Part shown: in pieces, positions 54,680 through 64,000 of the stretch | Position numbering within the stretch: position 1 is the stretch's first letter | Layout of the letters: every line of letters begins with the position of its first letter | Source of the DNA: Thioalkalivibrio sp. ALJ24 | GTDB lineage: Bacteria; Pseudomonadota; Gammaproteobacteria; Ectothiorhodospirales; Ectothiorhodospiraceae | Assembly (NCBI RefSeq): GCF_000377785.1 | Contig: NZ_KB898730.1 | Coordinates: 133,927 to 197,926, forward strand | Direction of reading: 5' to 3' | Length of the DNA: 64,000 nt | Notes under the pieces: generated by a model | Told to the model about the DNA's origin: nothing | What the model saw: the letters and a program-made list of their open reading frames with translations, nothing else | Databases searched by the model: none | Program-made: the position numbers and the translations under genes

Positions 54680-56178
54680 GTCCTGAGGCTCGCCCGGAGA
54701 CCGTCGCGGCGGTCGATCTGGGGTCCAACAGCTTTCACATGATCGTGGCCCGCCGCCAGGGCAGCGAGGTCCTGATGCAGGACCGCCTGAAGGACATGGT
54801 GCGGCTGGCCAGCGGACTGGATTCGCGCGGGGGGCTGGATCCGGCGGTGGCCGAACGGGCGATCGCCTGTCTGGAACGCTTCGGCCAGCGCCTGCGCGGG
54901 CTGCCACCCGGCAGCGTGCGCGCCGTCGGCACCAACACCCTGCGCCAGCTGCGCAATGCCGATCGCTTCCTGCGCCGCGCGGAAGCCGCGCTGGGCCATC
55001 CGGTCGAGATCATCGGCGGGCGTGAGGAGGCGCGCCTGGTCTATCTTGGGGTGGCGCATACCCTGGCCGACGAGGGCGAGCGGCGGCTGGTGATCGATAT
55101 CGGCGGGGGAAGCACCGAGTTCATCATTGGTGCACGCTTCGAGACCGAGCAGGCCGAGAGTCTGGAAATGGGCTGTGTGAGCTTCACCCGCCGGTTTTTC
55201 CCGCGCGGGCGCCTGACCCGGCGTGCGTTCGAGGCCGCCGAGCTGCAGGCCGGGCGCGAGCTGCAGCCGCTTGTCCGGACCTATCGCCGGCTCGGCTGGG
55301 CGCAGGCCCTGGGATCGTCCGGGACCATCCTGGCCCTCAGCCGGATCGTCGAGGGGCTGGAGCTGGATCCCGAACCGGGGCTCACGCTGGCTTCGCTGGA
55401 GGCGCTGCGCGAACGCATGATCCGCGCGAAACGCATCGCCGAACTGGCGGATCTGCCGGGGCTCAACGAGGATCGTCGGCCGGTGATCGCCGGCGGGCTG
55501 GCAGTCCTGATCGGGGCCTTTCGCGCGCTGGGGATTGAGCGCCTGCATCCCTCGGACGGCGCGCTGCGCGAGGGCGTGGTGCATGACCTGCTGGGCCGGA
55601 TCCGCCATGAGGACGTGCGCGGACGCACCATCCATCACCTGCGCGAGCGCTTCGCGGTGGATGCGGAACAGGCGCGGCGCGTTCAGACCACCGCCAACTG
55701 GCTGGCGGAGCGGGTGGCCGGCGACTGGGACCTGGGGCCGGACGACCGCGATCGCCTCAGCTGGGCCGCGGAGCTGCACGAGATCGGCCTGGCACTGTCG
55801 CACGCGAAGTACCACAAGCACGGGGAATACATCCTCGACTGGGCGGATCTTCCCGGGTTTTCGCGGCCGGAACAGCAGGAGCTCGCGCGTCTGGTGCGGC
55901 TGCATCGGCGCAAGCTCAAGCCCTCGCTGGTCAAGGAGCCGCGTCCGGATCAGGACCGGAGCTTCCGCTATCTGGTGGTGTTGCTGCGGCTGGCGGTGCT
56001 GCTGCACCGCCCGCGCACGGATGACCTGTTGCCGATGGAGACGCTGCGAGCGGGCGGCAAGTCGCTGGAACTGCGTTTCGCGCCGGGCTGGCTGGATGCG
56101 CATCCGTTGACCCGCGCCGATCTGGAGGCCGAGGCCACCGAACTGAAACGCGTCGGTTTCCGCCTGGAGTTCGCCTGA
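54676..56178 (+). CDS. ppx: exopolyphosphatase Ppx
   Basis: A 500-residue protein; the ATG at 54676 overlaps the stop of sixA. The actin-like fold starts AAVDLGSNSFHMIVARRQGS and continues with VGTNTLRQLRNADRFL, then VIDIGGGSTEFIIG and LGSSGTILALSRIV. A C-terminal HD-like domain begins around ELHEIGLALSHAKYHKHGEY. It hydrolyses polyphosphate from the end; GppA activity is possible too. The convergent ppk1 lies 28 bp away, so synthesis and breakdown genes are adjacent. Confidence 0.9.
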   Translation: MSPEARPETVAAVDLGSNSFHMIVARRQGSEVLMQDRLKDMVRLASGLDSRGGLDPAVAERAIACLERFGQRLRGLPPGSVRAVGTNTLRQLRNADRFLRRAEAALGHPVEIIGGREEARLVYLGVAHTLADEGERRLVIDIGGGSTEFIIGARFETEQAESLEMGCVSFTRRFFPRGRLTRRAFEAAELQAGRELQPLVRTYRRLGWAQALGSSGTILALSRIVEGLELDPEPGLTLASLEALRERMIRAKRIAELADLPGLNEDRRPVIAGGLAVLIGAFRALGIERLHPSDGALREGVVHDLLGRIRHEDVRGRTIHHLRERFAVDAEQARRVQTTANWLAERVAGDWDLGPDDRDRLSWAAELHEIGLALSHAKYHKHGEYILDWADLPGFSRPEQQELARLVRLHRRKLKPSLVKEPRPDQDRSFRYLVVLLRLAVLLHRPRTDDLLPMETLRAGGKSLELRFAPGWLDAHPLTRADLEAEATELKRVGFRLEFA

Positions 56179-56206
56179 CCCGCACCCGGGCCTCGTCGCC
56201 GGGTGA

Positions 56207-58297
56207 TTACCCGCTGGTGGTCTGGGGTCCGGACAGCGTGTCCAGCAGCCACTGCTGCACCGACCACGGCGTTTCGCCTTCCGCCGGGGTCACGCGCTGG
56301 TAGCGACCGTCCGGCAGCAGGCGCCAGGCCGTGGCGGTATCCCGCAGATAGGCGAACAGCGACTCCTCCGCCACCCGATCGCGCATGGCCGGATCGGTCA
56401 CCGGGAACGCGACCTCGACGCGCCGGAAGAAGTTGCGTGGCATCCAGTCGGCGCTGGACAGGTACAGCTCCGGTTCGCCGTCGTTGCCGAACCAGAACAC
56501 CCGCGAGTGTTCGAGGAACCGTCCCAGCACCGAGCGTACCTCGACGTTTTCCGACAGTCCTTCCACCCCGGGGCGCAGGGCGCAGATCCCGCGCACGATC
56601 AGCTCGATGCGCACGCCGGCCTGCGAGGCGTCGTACAGCGCCTCGATGATCGCCGCTTCGTTGAGCGAGTTCATGCGCGCGACGATGCGTGCCGGGCGTC
56701 CGGCGCGGGCATGTTCGGCCTCGCGGCGGATTTTCTCCAGCATCGCGTCGTGCAGCCGGAAGGGCGCCTGGATCAGTCGCCGCAGGCGGGACACCTGGCC
56801 CAGCCCGGTCAGCTGCTGGAACACCCGATGGACGTCCTCGGTGATCACCGGATCGGCGGTCATCAGGCCGTAGTCGGTGTACGCCTTGGCGGTGCCGGAG
56901 TGGTAGTTGCCGGTGCCCAGGTGGGCATAGCGGTTGATGCCGTTCTCGTCACGGCGTACCACCAGCGCCAGCTTGGCGTGGGTCTTGTAGCCGACCACGC
57001 CATAGGTCACGTGCACGCCCTCGTCCTGCATGCGGTTGGCCAGCTCGATGTTGGCGGCCTCGTCGAAGCGTGCCCGCAGCTCGATTACTACCGTCACTTC
57101 CTTGCCGTTGCGCGCGGCCTCGATCAGGGTCTCGACCAGGGGCGAGCGCTTGCCGGTGCGGTAAAGGGTCTGCTTGATCGCCAGCACGTCCGGGTCGCTG
57201 GCGGCCTGGCGCAGGAACTCCACCACCGGCATGAACGACTCGTAGGGGTGGTGCAGCAGCAGATCGTGTTCGCGCACGCAGTGGAAGATCTGTTCGGCGC
57301 CCACGTGCGGTCGCGGCAGCGCGGGCACGAACGGCGGGAACTTGAGATCCGGACGGTCGACCAGGTCGTGGACCGCCATCAGGCGGTTGAGGTTGACCAG
57401 TCCGGTGACCTGGTAGAGGGCGTCTTCCGGCAGGTTGAACTGCTGCAGCAGGAAACGGGCGACTTCCTCGGGGCAGTTGTCCGCGACCTCCAGGCGCACG
57501 GCGGCGCCGTAATTGCGCTGCGGCAGCTCGCCCTCCAGGGCGTTGAGCAGGTCGTCGATCTCCTCTTCCTGCACGAACAGGTCGGAATTGCGGGTGAGCC
57601 GGAACTGGTAGCAGCCGGTGGCCTGCATGCCGCGGAACAGCTCGCCCACGTGGGCGTGCAGGATGGAGGAGAGCAGCACGAAATCGTTGTCGCCGGAGGC
57701 GACCTCCGGCGGCAGGCGCACCAGACGCGGGAGCGAGCGCGGGGCCTGCACCACCGCGCGACCGGATTCGCGGCCAAAGGCATCCTTGCCCTTGAGGGTC
57801 ACGATGAAGTTGAGGCTCTTGTTGAGGATGCGCGGGAACGGATGGGCTGGGTCCAGGCCGATGGGCGTGAGCACCGGCTGCAGCTGCTCGCGGAAGTAGT
57901 CCTGCACCCACGCCTGCTGCTCCGGCGTCCAGTGGGTACGGCGCACGAAGTGGATGCCCTCGGCGGCCAGTGCCGGGATCAGTTCGTCGTTGAGGATCGC
58001 GTACTGCTCGTCCACCAGCTGGTGCGCGGCCGGGCTGATGCGCCGCAGCTGTTCCTGCGCGGACAGGCCGTCGGGGCCGGGCGCGCTGACGTTCAGCTCG
58101 ACCTGCTGCAGCAGCGAACCGACACGGACCTCGAAGAACTCGTCGAGATTGGTCGAGGAGATGCTGAGATAGCGGAGGCGTTCCAGCAGGGGAAAACCGG
58201 GCTCCCGCGCGAGTTCCAGCACCCGGCGGTTGAATTCCAGCAGCGATAGCTCGCGATTGAGGAAGCGGTCGTTGGCGTCCAAGTCGGTGTCCTGCAT
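56207..58297 (-). CDS. ppk1: polyphosphate kinase Ppk1
   Basis: A 696-residue protein (E. coli Ppk is 688) from the ATG at 58297. The conserved NRELSLLEFNRRVLELA and SISSTNLDEFFEVRVGSL at the N-terminus and the catalytic region GYKTHAKLALVVRRD with its His, then AHLGTGNYHSGTAKAYTDYG, are all present. The enzyme makes polyphosphate from ATP. It converges on ppx. Confidence 0.95.
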   Translation of the reverse strand: MQDTDLDANDRFLNRELSLLEFNRRVLELAREPGFPLLERLRYLSISSTNLDEFFEVRVGSLLQQVELNVSAPGPDGLSAQEQLRRISPAAHQLVDEQYAILNDELIPALAAEGIHFVRRTHWTPEQQAWVQDYFREQLQPVLTPIGLDPAHPFPRILNKSLNFIVTLKGKDAFGRESGRAVVQAPRSLPRLVRLPPEVASGDNDFVLLSSILHAHVGELFRGMQATGCYQFRLTRNSDLFVQEEEIDDLLNALEGELPQRNYGAAVRLEVADNCPEEVARFLLQQFNLPEDALYQVTGLVNLNRLMAVHDLVDRPDLKFPPFVPALPRPHVGAEQIFHCVREHDLLLHHPYESFMPVVEFLRQAASDPDVLAIKQTLYRTGKRSPLVETLIEAARNGKEVTVVIELRARFDEAANIELANRMQDEGVHVTYGVVGYKTHAKLALVVRRDENGINRYAHLGTGNYHSGTAKAYTDYGLMTADPVITEDVHRVFQQLTGLGQVSRLRRLIQAPFRLHDAMLEKIRREAEHARAGRPARIVARMNSLNEAAIIEALYDASQAGVRIELIVRGICALRPGVEGLSENVEVRSVLGRFLEHSRVFWFGNDGEPELYLSSADWMPRNFFRRVEVAFPVTDPAMRDRVAEESLFAYLRDTATAWRLLPDGRYQRVTPAEGETPWSVQQWLLDTLSGPQTTSG

Positions 58298-58544
58298 CGG
58301 GGACTCGCGCGGCTTCGGGGCCGCGCAGTCCAGCACGGGGGTGTTGCAATCCAGTGAAAAATACCACGTTGGGCCCGGGTTCGGGGACCGCGCGCCGGTG
58401 GTGGGTGAGAAGGTCGACCTCCGCACTCGGGAATTGCATCGCCCGCCCAAGGTGACTATCGTTACCGGGTTCGGGATCGCTCCGCTAGCCGGGCGTTCCC
58501 CACGCGACACCACGACGCATTCCGAACCCGAATAAGGAGGTCCC

Positions 58545-59126
58545 ATGGCCTACGAACTGCCCGATCTGCCGTATGCAAAGAACGCGCTGGAACCGCACAT
58601 CTCCGCGGAGACCCTGGAATACCACCACGACAAGCACCACGCGACCTACGTGACCAAGCTCAACGGCCTGCTGCCGGGTTCCGAGTTCGAGAATGCCTCG
58701 CTGGAGGACATCATCAAGAAGGCCCCGGCCGGCGGCATCTTCAACAACGGCGCTCAGGTCTGGAACCACACCTTCTACTTCAACTGCATGGGGCCGAACG
58801 CCGGTGGCGAACCTTCCGGCAAGCTGGCGGATGCCATCAACAGCACTTTCGGCTCGTTCGATGCCTTCAAGGAGAAGTTCAACGAGATGGCGGTCGGCAA
58901 CTTCGGTTCCGGCTGGACCTGGCTGGTGCAAAATGGCGACGGATCGCTGGAGATCGTCAACACCTCCAACGCCGCGAATCCGATGCGTGACGGCCAGACC
59001 CCGCTGCTGACCTGCGACGTGTGGGAACATGCCTACTACATCGATTACCGCAACGCGCGTCCGAAGTACCTCGAGAACTTCTGGAACGTGGTGAACTGGG
59101 ATTTCGTCGCCCGGCAGATGCAGTAA
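58545..59126 (+). CDS. sodB: iron superoxide dismutase SodB
   Basis: A 193-residue protein with AAGGAGGT ahead of the ATG. Metal ligands lie in LEYHHDKHHATYV, NGAQVWNHTFYFN and DVWEHAYYIDYRN. The Gln in NNGAQVWNH, positioned as in FeSOD, favours iron. It disproportionates superoxide. A hairpin terminator follows. Confidence 0.95.
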   Translation: MAYELPDLPYAKNALEPHISAETLEYHHDKHHATYVTKLNGLLPGSEFENASLEDIIKKAPAGGIFNNGAQVWNHTFYFNCMGPNAGGEPSGKLADAINSTFGSFDAFKEKFNEMAVGNFGSGWTWLVQNGDGSLEIVNTSNAANPMRDGQTPLLTCDVWEHAYYIDYRNARPKYLENFWNVVNWDFVARQMQ

Positions 59127-59190
59127 TAGCGATCACGGGATCCGGCGTGCCCCGGGCGGGGCCGTCGGATTTTCGAGTCCGCATTCCGGA

Positions 59191-59218
59191 AGCCGGCGGC
59201 CCAACCGCCGGCTTTCGC
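59191..59218 (+). terminator. hairpin terminator after sodB
   Basis: AGCCGGCGG (59191-59199) pairs with CCGCCGGCT (59205-59213), followed by TTTCGCGTTT. It lies 65 bp after the sodB stop and 17 bp before the ribosome region of argD. Confidence 0.6.
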
Positions 59219-59234
59219 GTTTGGAGAACGGAAC

Positions 59235-60431
59235 ATGAGCGATTTCCTGCAGCATACCTACAACCGCCTGCCGGTCGCCTTCGAGCGTGGCGAGGGCGCC
59301 TGGTTGTGGGACACCGAGGGCCGCCGCTATCTGGATGCGCTGTCCGGGATTGCGGTCTGCGGCCTTGGGCATGCGCATCCGCGGGTGGCCAGCGCGGTCT
59401 GCGACCAGGCCTCGACCCTGGTGCATACGTCCAACCTCTATCGTGTTCCGCTGCAGGAGACGCTGGCGCGCCGGCTGTGCTCGCTCGCGGGGATGGATCG
59501 CGCGTTCTTCTGCAACTCCGGCGCCGAAGCCAACGAGGCCGCGATCAAGCTGGCGCGCCTGCACGGGCGGGCGAAGGGCATCGAGCGCCCGCGCGTGATC
59601 GTGATGGACGGGAGCTTCCACGGGCGCACCATGGCGACTCTTTCGGCCACCGGCAACGCGAAGATCCGGGCCGGGTTCGAGCCGCTGGTCGAAGGGTTCG
59701 AACATGTGCCCTATGGCGATGCGGACGCGGTGGCGGCACTGGCCGGACAGGAAGATATCGTGGCCATCCTGGTCGAGCCGATTACCGGCGAGGGCGGGAT
59801 CCGCATTCCGCCGGACGGTTATCTGCGCCGCCTGCGCGAGATCGCCGACGCCAACGGCTGGCTGCTGATGCTGGACGAGATACAGGCCGGCATCGGCCGC
59901 ACCGGACGCTGGTTCGCCTGCCAGCACGAGGGCGTTACCCCGGACGTGCTGAGTCTGGCCAAGGGGCTGGGGAACGGGATCCCGATCGGGGCGAACCTCG
60001 TGGCCGGGGCCGCGCGCGAGCTGTTCCGGCCCGGGATGCACGGCACGACCTTCGGCGGCAGCCCGCTGGTGTCGCGCGCGGCGCTGGCGGTGCTGGACGT
60101 GATGCAGGAGGAGGCCCTGTGCGAGCATGCCGAGCGCCAGGGGCAGGCACTGCGCCGGCAACTGGAGGAGCGGCTGGGTCACCGCCCGGAAGTCGTGGAA
60201 ATCCGCGGTCGCGGCCTGATGCTGGGCATCGAGCTGGATCGCCCGGCGGGTGAACTGGTGGGCCGGGCGCTGGAGGCCGGTCTGATCCTGAACGTGACGG
60301 CGGAGCGGGTGATTCGCCTGCTGCCACCGCTGATCATCGACGATCAACAGGTCACGCAGATCGCGCATACCGTGGCCGAACAGGTGGATGCCATGCTGGC
60401 ATCCGGCTCCACCCGGGAGGTTTCCGCATGA
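59235..60431 (+). CDS. argD: acetylornithine aminotransferase ArgD
   Basis: A 398-residue class III aminotransferase. [55 protein letters not shown] and [16 protein letters not shown] with the PLP Lys are conserved. It converts N-acetylglutamate semialdehyde to N-acetylornithine in arginine synthesis. It overlaps argF by 4 bp (ATGA), so the two are coupled. Confidence 0.9.
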   Translation: MSDFLQHTYNRLPVAFERGEGAWLWDTEGRRYLDALSGIAVCGLGHAHPRVASAVCDQASTLVHTSNLYRVPLQETLARRLCSLAGMDRAFFCNSGAEANEAAIKLARLHGRAKGIERPRVIVMDGSFHGRTMATLSATGNAKIRAGFEPLVEGFEHVPYGDADAVAALAGQEDIVAILVEPITGEGGIRIPPDGYLRRLREIADANGWLLMLDEIQAGIGRTGRWFACQHEGVTPDVLSLAKGLGNGIPIGANLVAGAARELFRPGMHGTTFGGSPLVSRAALAVLDVMQEEALCEHAERQGQALRRQLEERLGHRPEVVEIRGRGLMLGIELDRPAGELVGRALEAGLILNVTAERVIRLLPPLIIDDQQVTQIAHTVAEQVDAMLASGSTREVSA

Positions 60432-61342
60432 ACCCGCGTCATTTCCTTTCCTTTCTCGATCTCCCCGCCGAAGAGACGCGCGCGGTGCTGCACCGCGCGA
60501 TCGAGCTGAAACGCCAGCTGAAGGCGGGCGAGCACCATGACGACCTGCTGCGGGGCAAGACCCTCGGAATGATCTTCGAGAAGTCGTCGACCCGTACCCG
60601 CGTATCCTTCGAGGTGGGGATGCAGCAGCTCGGCGGCAACGCGCTGTTCCTGTCGCCGCGGGATACCCAGCTCGGGCGGGGCGAGCCGATCGAGGATACC
60701 GCGCGGGTGCTTTCGCGCATGGTGGATTGCGTGATGATTCGCACCTATGAGCATGAAAAGGTGGAACTCTTTGCGCGCTATTCCTCGGTGCCCGTGATCA
60801 ACGGGCTGACCGACCTGGAACATCCCGCGCAGCTGCTGGCCGATCTGCAGACCTTCTTCGAACATCGGGGTGATATCCGCGGCAAGCGCGTGGCCTGGAT
60901 CGGCGACGGCAACAACATGTGCCACAGCTACATGTATGCCGCGCATCTGCTGGATTTCGAACTGGTGGCGGCCTGTCCCGAGGGCTACGACCCGGAGGCC
61001 TCGGTACTGGAGGCGACCCGCGATCGCGTGACCGTGACCCGCGATGCCGGCGAGGCGGCGACCGGAGCGGACCTGGTGGTGACCGACGTGTGGGCGAGCA
61101 TGGGCCAGGAGCAGGAGAAGAGTGCCCGGCGCCAGGCGTTTGCCGGGTTCTTCGTCGATCAGGCGCTGATGGATCGTGCGCAGCCGGATGCCCTGTTCAT
61201 GCACTGCCTGCCGGCCCATCGCGAGGAAGAAGTGGCCACCGAGGTACTCGAGGGCCCCCAGAGCGTGGTCTGGGACGAGGCGGAAAACCGCCTGCATGCG
61301 CAGAAGGCGCTGATGGAATTCCTGGTGCGGGCGGCGGGCTGA
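60428..61342 (+). CDS. argF: ornithine carbamoyltransferase ArgF
   Basis: A 304-residue protein with the carbamoyl-phosphate site [15 protein letters not shown] and the ornithine site [13 protein letters not shown]. Other blocks are [20 protein letters not shown] and [18 protein letters not shown]. It makes citrulline. It is translationally coupled to argD, and the transporter gene begins 3 bp after its stop. Confidence 0.95.
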   Translation: MNPRHFLSFLDLPAEETRAVLHRAIELKRQLKAGEHHDDLLRGKTLGMIFEKSSTRTRVSFEVGMQQLGGNALFLSPRDTQLGRGEPIEDTARVLSRMVDCVMIRTYEHEKVELFARYSSVPVINGLTDLEHPAQLLADLQTFFEHRGDIRGKRVAWIGDGNNMCHSYMYAAHLLDFELVAACPEGYDPEASVLEATRDRVTVTRDAGEAATGADLVVTDVWASMGQEQEKSARRQAFAGFFVDQALMDRAQPDALFMHCLPAHREEEVATEVLEGPQSVVWDEAENRLHAQKALMEFLVRAAG

Positions 61343-61345
61343 CGC

Positions 61346-62884
61346 ATGCAGGAAACCACCGGTGAGGGCGAGCGGCCGCCGCGTGGAACCGGGGGTGGCG
61401 ATCATCGGGGCGACGGGGCGTACAGTCCGTGGCGGGCGCGCATCGGGCTGTTTCTCGGTCCGCTGGTCTTCCTGATCTTCCTGGTGGTCCCGCCCCCGGA
61501 GGCCTTTTCTCCGGAGGCCTGGCGGGTCCTGGGCCTGACCCTGTTCATGGCAATCTGGTGGATCAGCGAGGCGCTGCCGATCCCGGTGACCGCGCTGCTG
61601 CCCATCGCCCTGTTGCCTCTGACCGGCGTGGTAGCGATGGACGAGGCCACCGCGCCCTATGCCAATCCCACCATCTTCCTGTTCATGGGCGGTTTCGCGA
61701 TCGCCCTCGCGGTCCAGCGCTGGGGACTGCACCAGCGACTGGCACTCGCCATCCTGTCGCGGTCGGGGCACGGCCTGCACACCCTGGTGGGTGCGTTCAT
61801 GCTGGCCACCGCGGGTCTGTCCATGTGGGTCAGCAATACCGCGACGGCGGCCCTGATGCTGCCCATCGCCCTGTCGGTACTCGGCCTGATGGAACGCAAC
61901 GGTGGCGAGGGGCTGGACGGCATGGCCCCCGACAGCCGCCGCCCGGCCCTGGCGCTGCTGCTGGGCATCGCCTTCGCCGCGAATATCGGCGGCATGGCGA
62001 CCGTCATTGGGTCGCCGCCCAATGCGCTGACGGTGGCGTTTCTCAATGACCGCTACGACCTCGGGATCGGCTTCATCGACTGGATGCTGCTGGGGCTGCC
62101 GCTGTCCGTAACGCTGCTGGTGATCGCCTGGCTGCTGCTCACCCGCTGGGTATTCCCGGTGCATCGCATCCGTCTGAACGGGCTGGATCGCATGCTCCAG
62201 CAGCAGGTTGGCGATCTGGGCCCGTGGAGCTCCGCGGAGCTGCGTGTGGCCGGGGTATTTCTCCTGGTCGCGCTGGCGTGGATGTTCCGCCCGCTGCTGG
62301 AGGCCTGGCTGCCGGTGGAACTGACCGATGCGGGGATCGCGATCCTGGGTGCCGGCCTGCTGTTTCTGATCCCTTCGGGGAATACCGAGCAGCGGCGGCT
62401 GCTGAGCTGGGACAATACCCGCGAGCTGCCCTGGGGCGTGCTGCTGCTGGTGGGCGGGGGGCTGAGTCTGGGTTCGGCGATCGAGTCCTCGGGGCTCGCC
62501 GAGCTCAGTGCCGAGGCCCTGATCGGGGCCCGTGACTGGCCGCTGCTGCTGGTGATCGGCGGCGTGGTGATGGTGACCATGACCCTCAGCCATGTGACCA
62601 GCAACACCGCGACCGCGGCCACTCTGCTGCCGCTGGTGGCGGCGCTCGCCCTGCGCATGGACGTGCCGGTGGCGCTGATGACCCTGCCCGTGGCATTCGC
62701 GGCCTCGGTCGCCTTCATGCTGCCGGTCGCGACCCCGCCCAACGCGATCGTGTTCGCCTCCAACCGTCTGCGGGTGGTGGACATGATCCATGGCGGGGCC
62801 CTTCTTTCGCTCGTGGCGGTGCTGCTGGTGAGCGTGGCGGTGTACGCGCTGGCGGAGCCGCTGCTGCTGCGGCATCTCGGCTGA
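61346..62884 (+). CDS. DASS/SLC13-family sodium-dependent anion transporter
   Basis: A 512-residue transporter with about 11 spans. Family signatures are the two SNT motifs (WVSNTATAALMLPIALSVLG and HVTSNTATAATLLPLVAAL) and the C-terminal PVATPPNAIVFASNRLR. The family moves dicarboxylates, citrate or sulfate with Na+. It follows argF by 3 bp and has an arginine-rich 5' end. The link with arginine genes may be fortuitous; the substrate is open. Confidence 0.8.
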   Translation: MQETTGEGERPPRGTGGGDHRGDGAYSPWRARIGLFLGPLVFLIFLVVPPPEAFSPEAWRVLGLTLFMAIWWISEALPIPVTALLPIALLPLTGVVAMDEATAPYANPTIFLFMGGFAIALAVQRWGLHQRLALAILSRSGHGLHTLVGAFMLATAGLSMWVSNTATAALMLPIALSVLGLMERNGGEGLDGMAPDSRRPALALLLGIAFAANIGGMATVIGSPPNALTVAFLNDRYDLGIGFIDWMLLGLPLSVTLLVIAWLLLTRWVFPVHRIRLNGLDRMLQQQVGDLGPWSSAELRVAGVFLLVALAWMFRPLLEAWLPVELTDAGIAILGAGLLFLIPSGNTEQRRLLSWDNTRELPWGVLLLVGGGLSLGSAIESSGLAELSAEALIGARDWPLLLVIGGVVMVTMTLSHVTSNTATAATLLPLVAALALRMDVPVALMTLPVAFAASVAFMLPVATPPNAIVFASNRLRVVDMIHGGALLSLVAVLLVSVAVYALAEPLLLRHLG

Positions 62885-62993
62885 GTCGCGTCGTAGCGGG
62901 GGCTCAAGTTGTGACTGGGTCGGCCGCTAGCGGGTAGGAGAACCTTGGCGCCCCATCGGGCCGGGCGTGAAAGCGGGATTTAGGGAGAGAGAG

Positions 62994-64000
62994 ATGCTCA
63001 AGAACGTCCGGATCGGAGCTCGGCTGATGGCCGGGGTGACCCTGGTGGTAGTGGCCGCGGTGGTCCTGACCCTGGTGGTGGTGATGAACAGCCTCGGCAA
63101 CATGGCTGATCGCGCGGAGCAGCGCGAACTGAACGACCTCGGTGACCTGCTGGTGCGCCAGCTGGAGCAGGAAGCGGATCGCGGTACGGGGATGGCCCAG
63201 GCCGTGGCCGCCATTCCCGATATCCAGGAGGCCTTCGCGCAGCGTGATCGCGAGCGTCTGCACGAGATGACGGTCCCGGGCTTCGATCATCTCTACGAGG
63301 AATACGGTGTCCGTCAGTACCAGTTCCATACCCCGCCCGCGACCTCCTTCCTGCGGGCGCACCGGCCGGACCGCTACGGCGATGACCTGTCGGGTTTCCG
63401 CCAGACCGTGGTCGAGACCAACCGTGATCGCCGGCCGATCTCGGGTCTGGAAGAAGGGGTCGCAGGTCTGGGCATCCGCGGCATCGTGCCGGTTGCGTTC
63501 GAGGGCGAGCATATCGGCTCGGTGGAGTTCGGCATGGCCTTCGACGATGCCTTCTTCGAAGACTTCACCGCCGACACCGATGCCCCGGTGGCGCTGTATC
63601 TGCGCGACGAGGGCGGCTTCCAGGCTTTCGGCAGTACGATCGAGGGCGATTCGGCGTTCTCCTCCGAGGAGATGCGCCGCATCCTCGATGGGGAGGAGCT
63701 GGTCCGGCATGTGGAACGTAACGGCCGCCCGATGGCGGTGGTCGGGCGTGCGGTGGAGGACTTCTCCGGCGAGCCGGTGGGCGTGCTGGAATTGATGGTG
63801 GACCGCAGCGATTACGTCGCGATGGCCCGCAACGCGACCACCACCGTGCTGGCGGTGGGCGTGATCGCGATCGGCCTCGGGCTGCTGCTGGCCTGGGGGC
63901 TGTCGCGCAGCATCGTGCGGCCGCTGCGCCAGACCGTCGAGCGCCTGGACGACATCGCCTCCGGTGACGGGGATCTGACGCGCCGGCTTGAGGCGGACGG
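62994..64000 (+). CDS. methyl-accepting chemotaxis protein, N-terminal part (partial)
   Basis: The frame from the ATG at 62994 (GGGAGAG upstream) stays open to the window edge. The first 335 residues are seen: a span at 10-33 (LMAGVTLVVVAAVVLTLVVV), a Cache-type periplasmic domain with QFHTPPATSFLRAHRPDRYG and GIRGIVPVAFEGEHIGSVEF, then a second span near 283-303 (VLAVGVIAIGLGLLLAWGL) and the start of HAMP (VRPLRQTVERLDDIASGDGD). The signalling domain lies outside. The FLRAHRP motif is common in double-Cache receptors. Confidence 0.85.
   Translation, partial: MLKNVRIGARLMAGVTLVVVAAVVLTLVVVMNSLGNMADRAEQRELNDLGDLLVRQLEQEADRGTGMAQAVAAIPDIQEAFAQRDRERLHEMTVPGFDHLYEEYGVRQYQFHTPPATSFLRAHRPDRYGDDLSGFRQTVVETNRDRRPISGLEEGVAGLGIRGIVPVAFEGEHIGSVEFGMAFDDAFFEDFTADTDAPVALYLRDEGGFQAFGSTIEGDSAFSSEEMRRILDGEELVRHVERNGRPMAVVGRAVEDFSGEPVGVLELMVDRSDYVAMARNATTTVLAVGVIAIGLGLLLAWGLSRSIVRPLRQTVERLDDIASGDGDLTRRLEAD

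Overview
The window is about 64 kb of high-GC chromosome. It probably comes from a gammaproteobacterium of the Chromatiales/Ectothiorhodospiraceae type, for example a Thioalkalivibrio-like sulfur oxidiser. The evidence is the overall gene repertoire: Fe-SOD, RhlE, DapD/DapC, ArgD/ArgF, Ppk1/Ppx/SixA, many chemotaxis and c-di-GMP sensors, and sulfur-linked genes (DsrE-like, CysZ, rhodanese). This taxonomic call is inference; there is no rRNA or tRNA gene in the window.

Layout. Positions 1-1604 hold the end of an ADP-ribosylglycohydrolase gene, a translationally coupled dual-specificity phosphatase, and an SprT-like metalloprotein. Positions ~1650-13660 look like an integrated island with two parts. 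At its right end is a minus-strand operon of a ParB-like/HTH protein followed by two very large tyrosine recombinases (13548 down to about 7258). Downstream of that operon lies a ~6.3 kb tract (~1660-8000) whose plus strand is almost free of thymine. Hand counts give about 46-49% A, 31-35% C, 18% G and 1-2% T in the core. A rises steadily (19, 30, 37, 46, 49%) with distance from the recombinase genes. No gene inside the tract is credible; the many long ORFs there exist because a strand without T (and its complement without A) cannot form stop codons. This tract is the most unusual thing in the window.

Positions 13.9-29 kb are an accessory or eroding region. It has a PsiE-family protein, a two-gene membrane operon of unknown role, and a decayed second copy of the phosphatase gene. 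It also has an XRE regulator, an OmpA-family protein, remnants of an aromatic amino acid lyase and of an ankyrin protein, and a DUF2189 membrane protein. A flavin-dependent disulfide reductase/NADH oxidase-like enzyme, an EnvZ/OmpR-type pair, an XPF-type nuclease, a YedK/HMCES protein and a periplasmic DsrE-like protein complete it. Two small membrane proteins (57 and 58 residues) lie here as well.

Positions 29-64 kb are ordinary, tightly packed chromosomal genes. They cover envelope and hypothetical proteins, CysZ, OsmC, DUF302, an AraC regulator and a PhnD-like binding protein overlapping a PAS-PAS-GGDEF-EAL sensor. They continue with a methyltransferase, a DUF3137 membrane protein, RhlE, two chemoreceptors, the lysine genes dapD/dapC and a SIMPL protein. 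A divergent ergothioneine cluster (egtB egtC / egtD) is followed by sixA-ppx with convergent ppk1 (polyphosphate turnover), then sodB and an argD-argF-DASS transporter run. The second chemoreceptor runs off the right edge.
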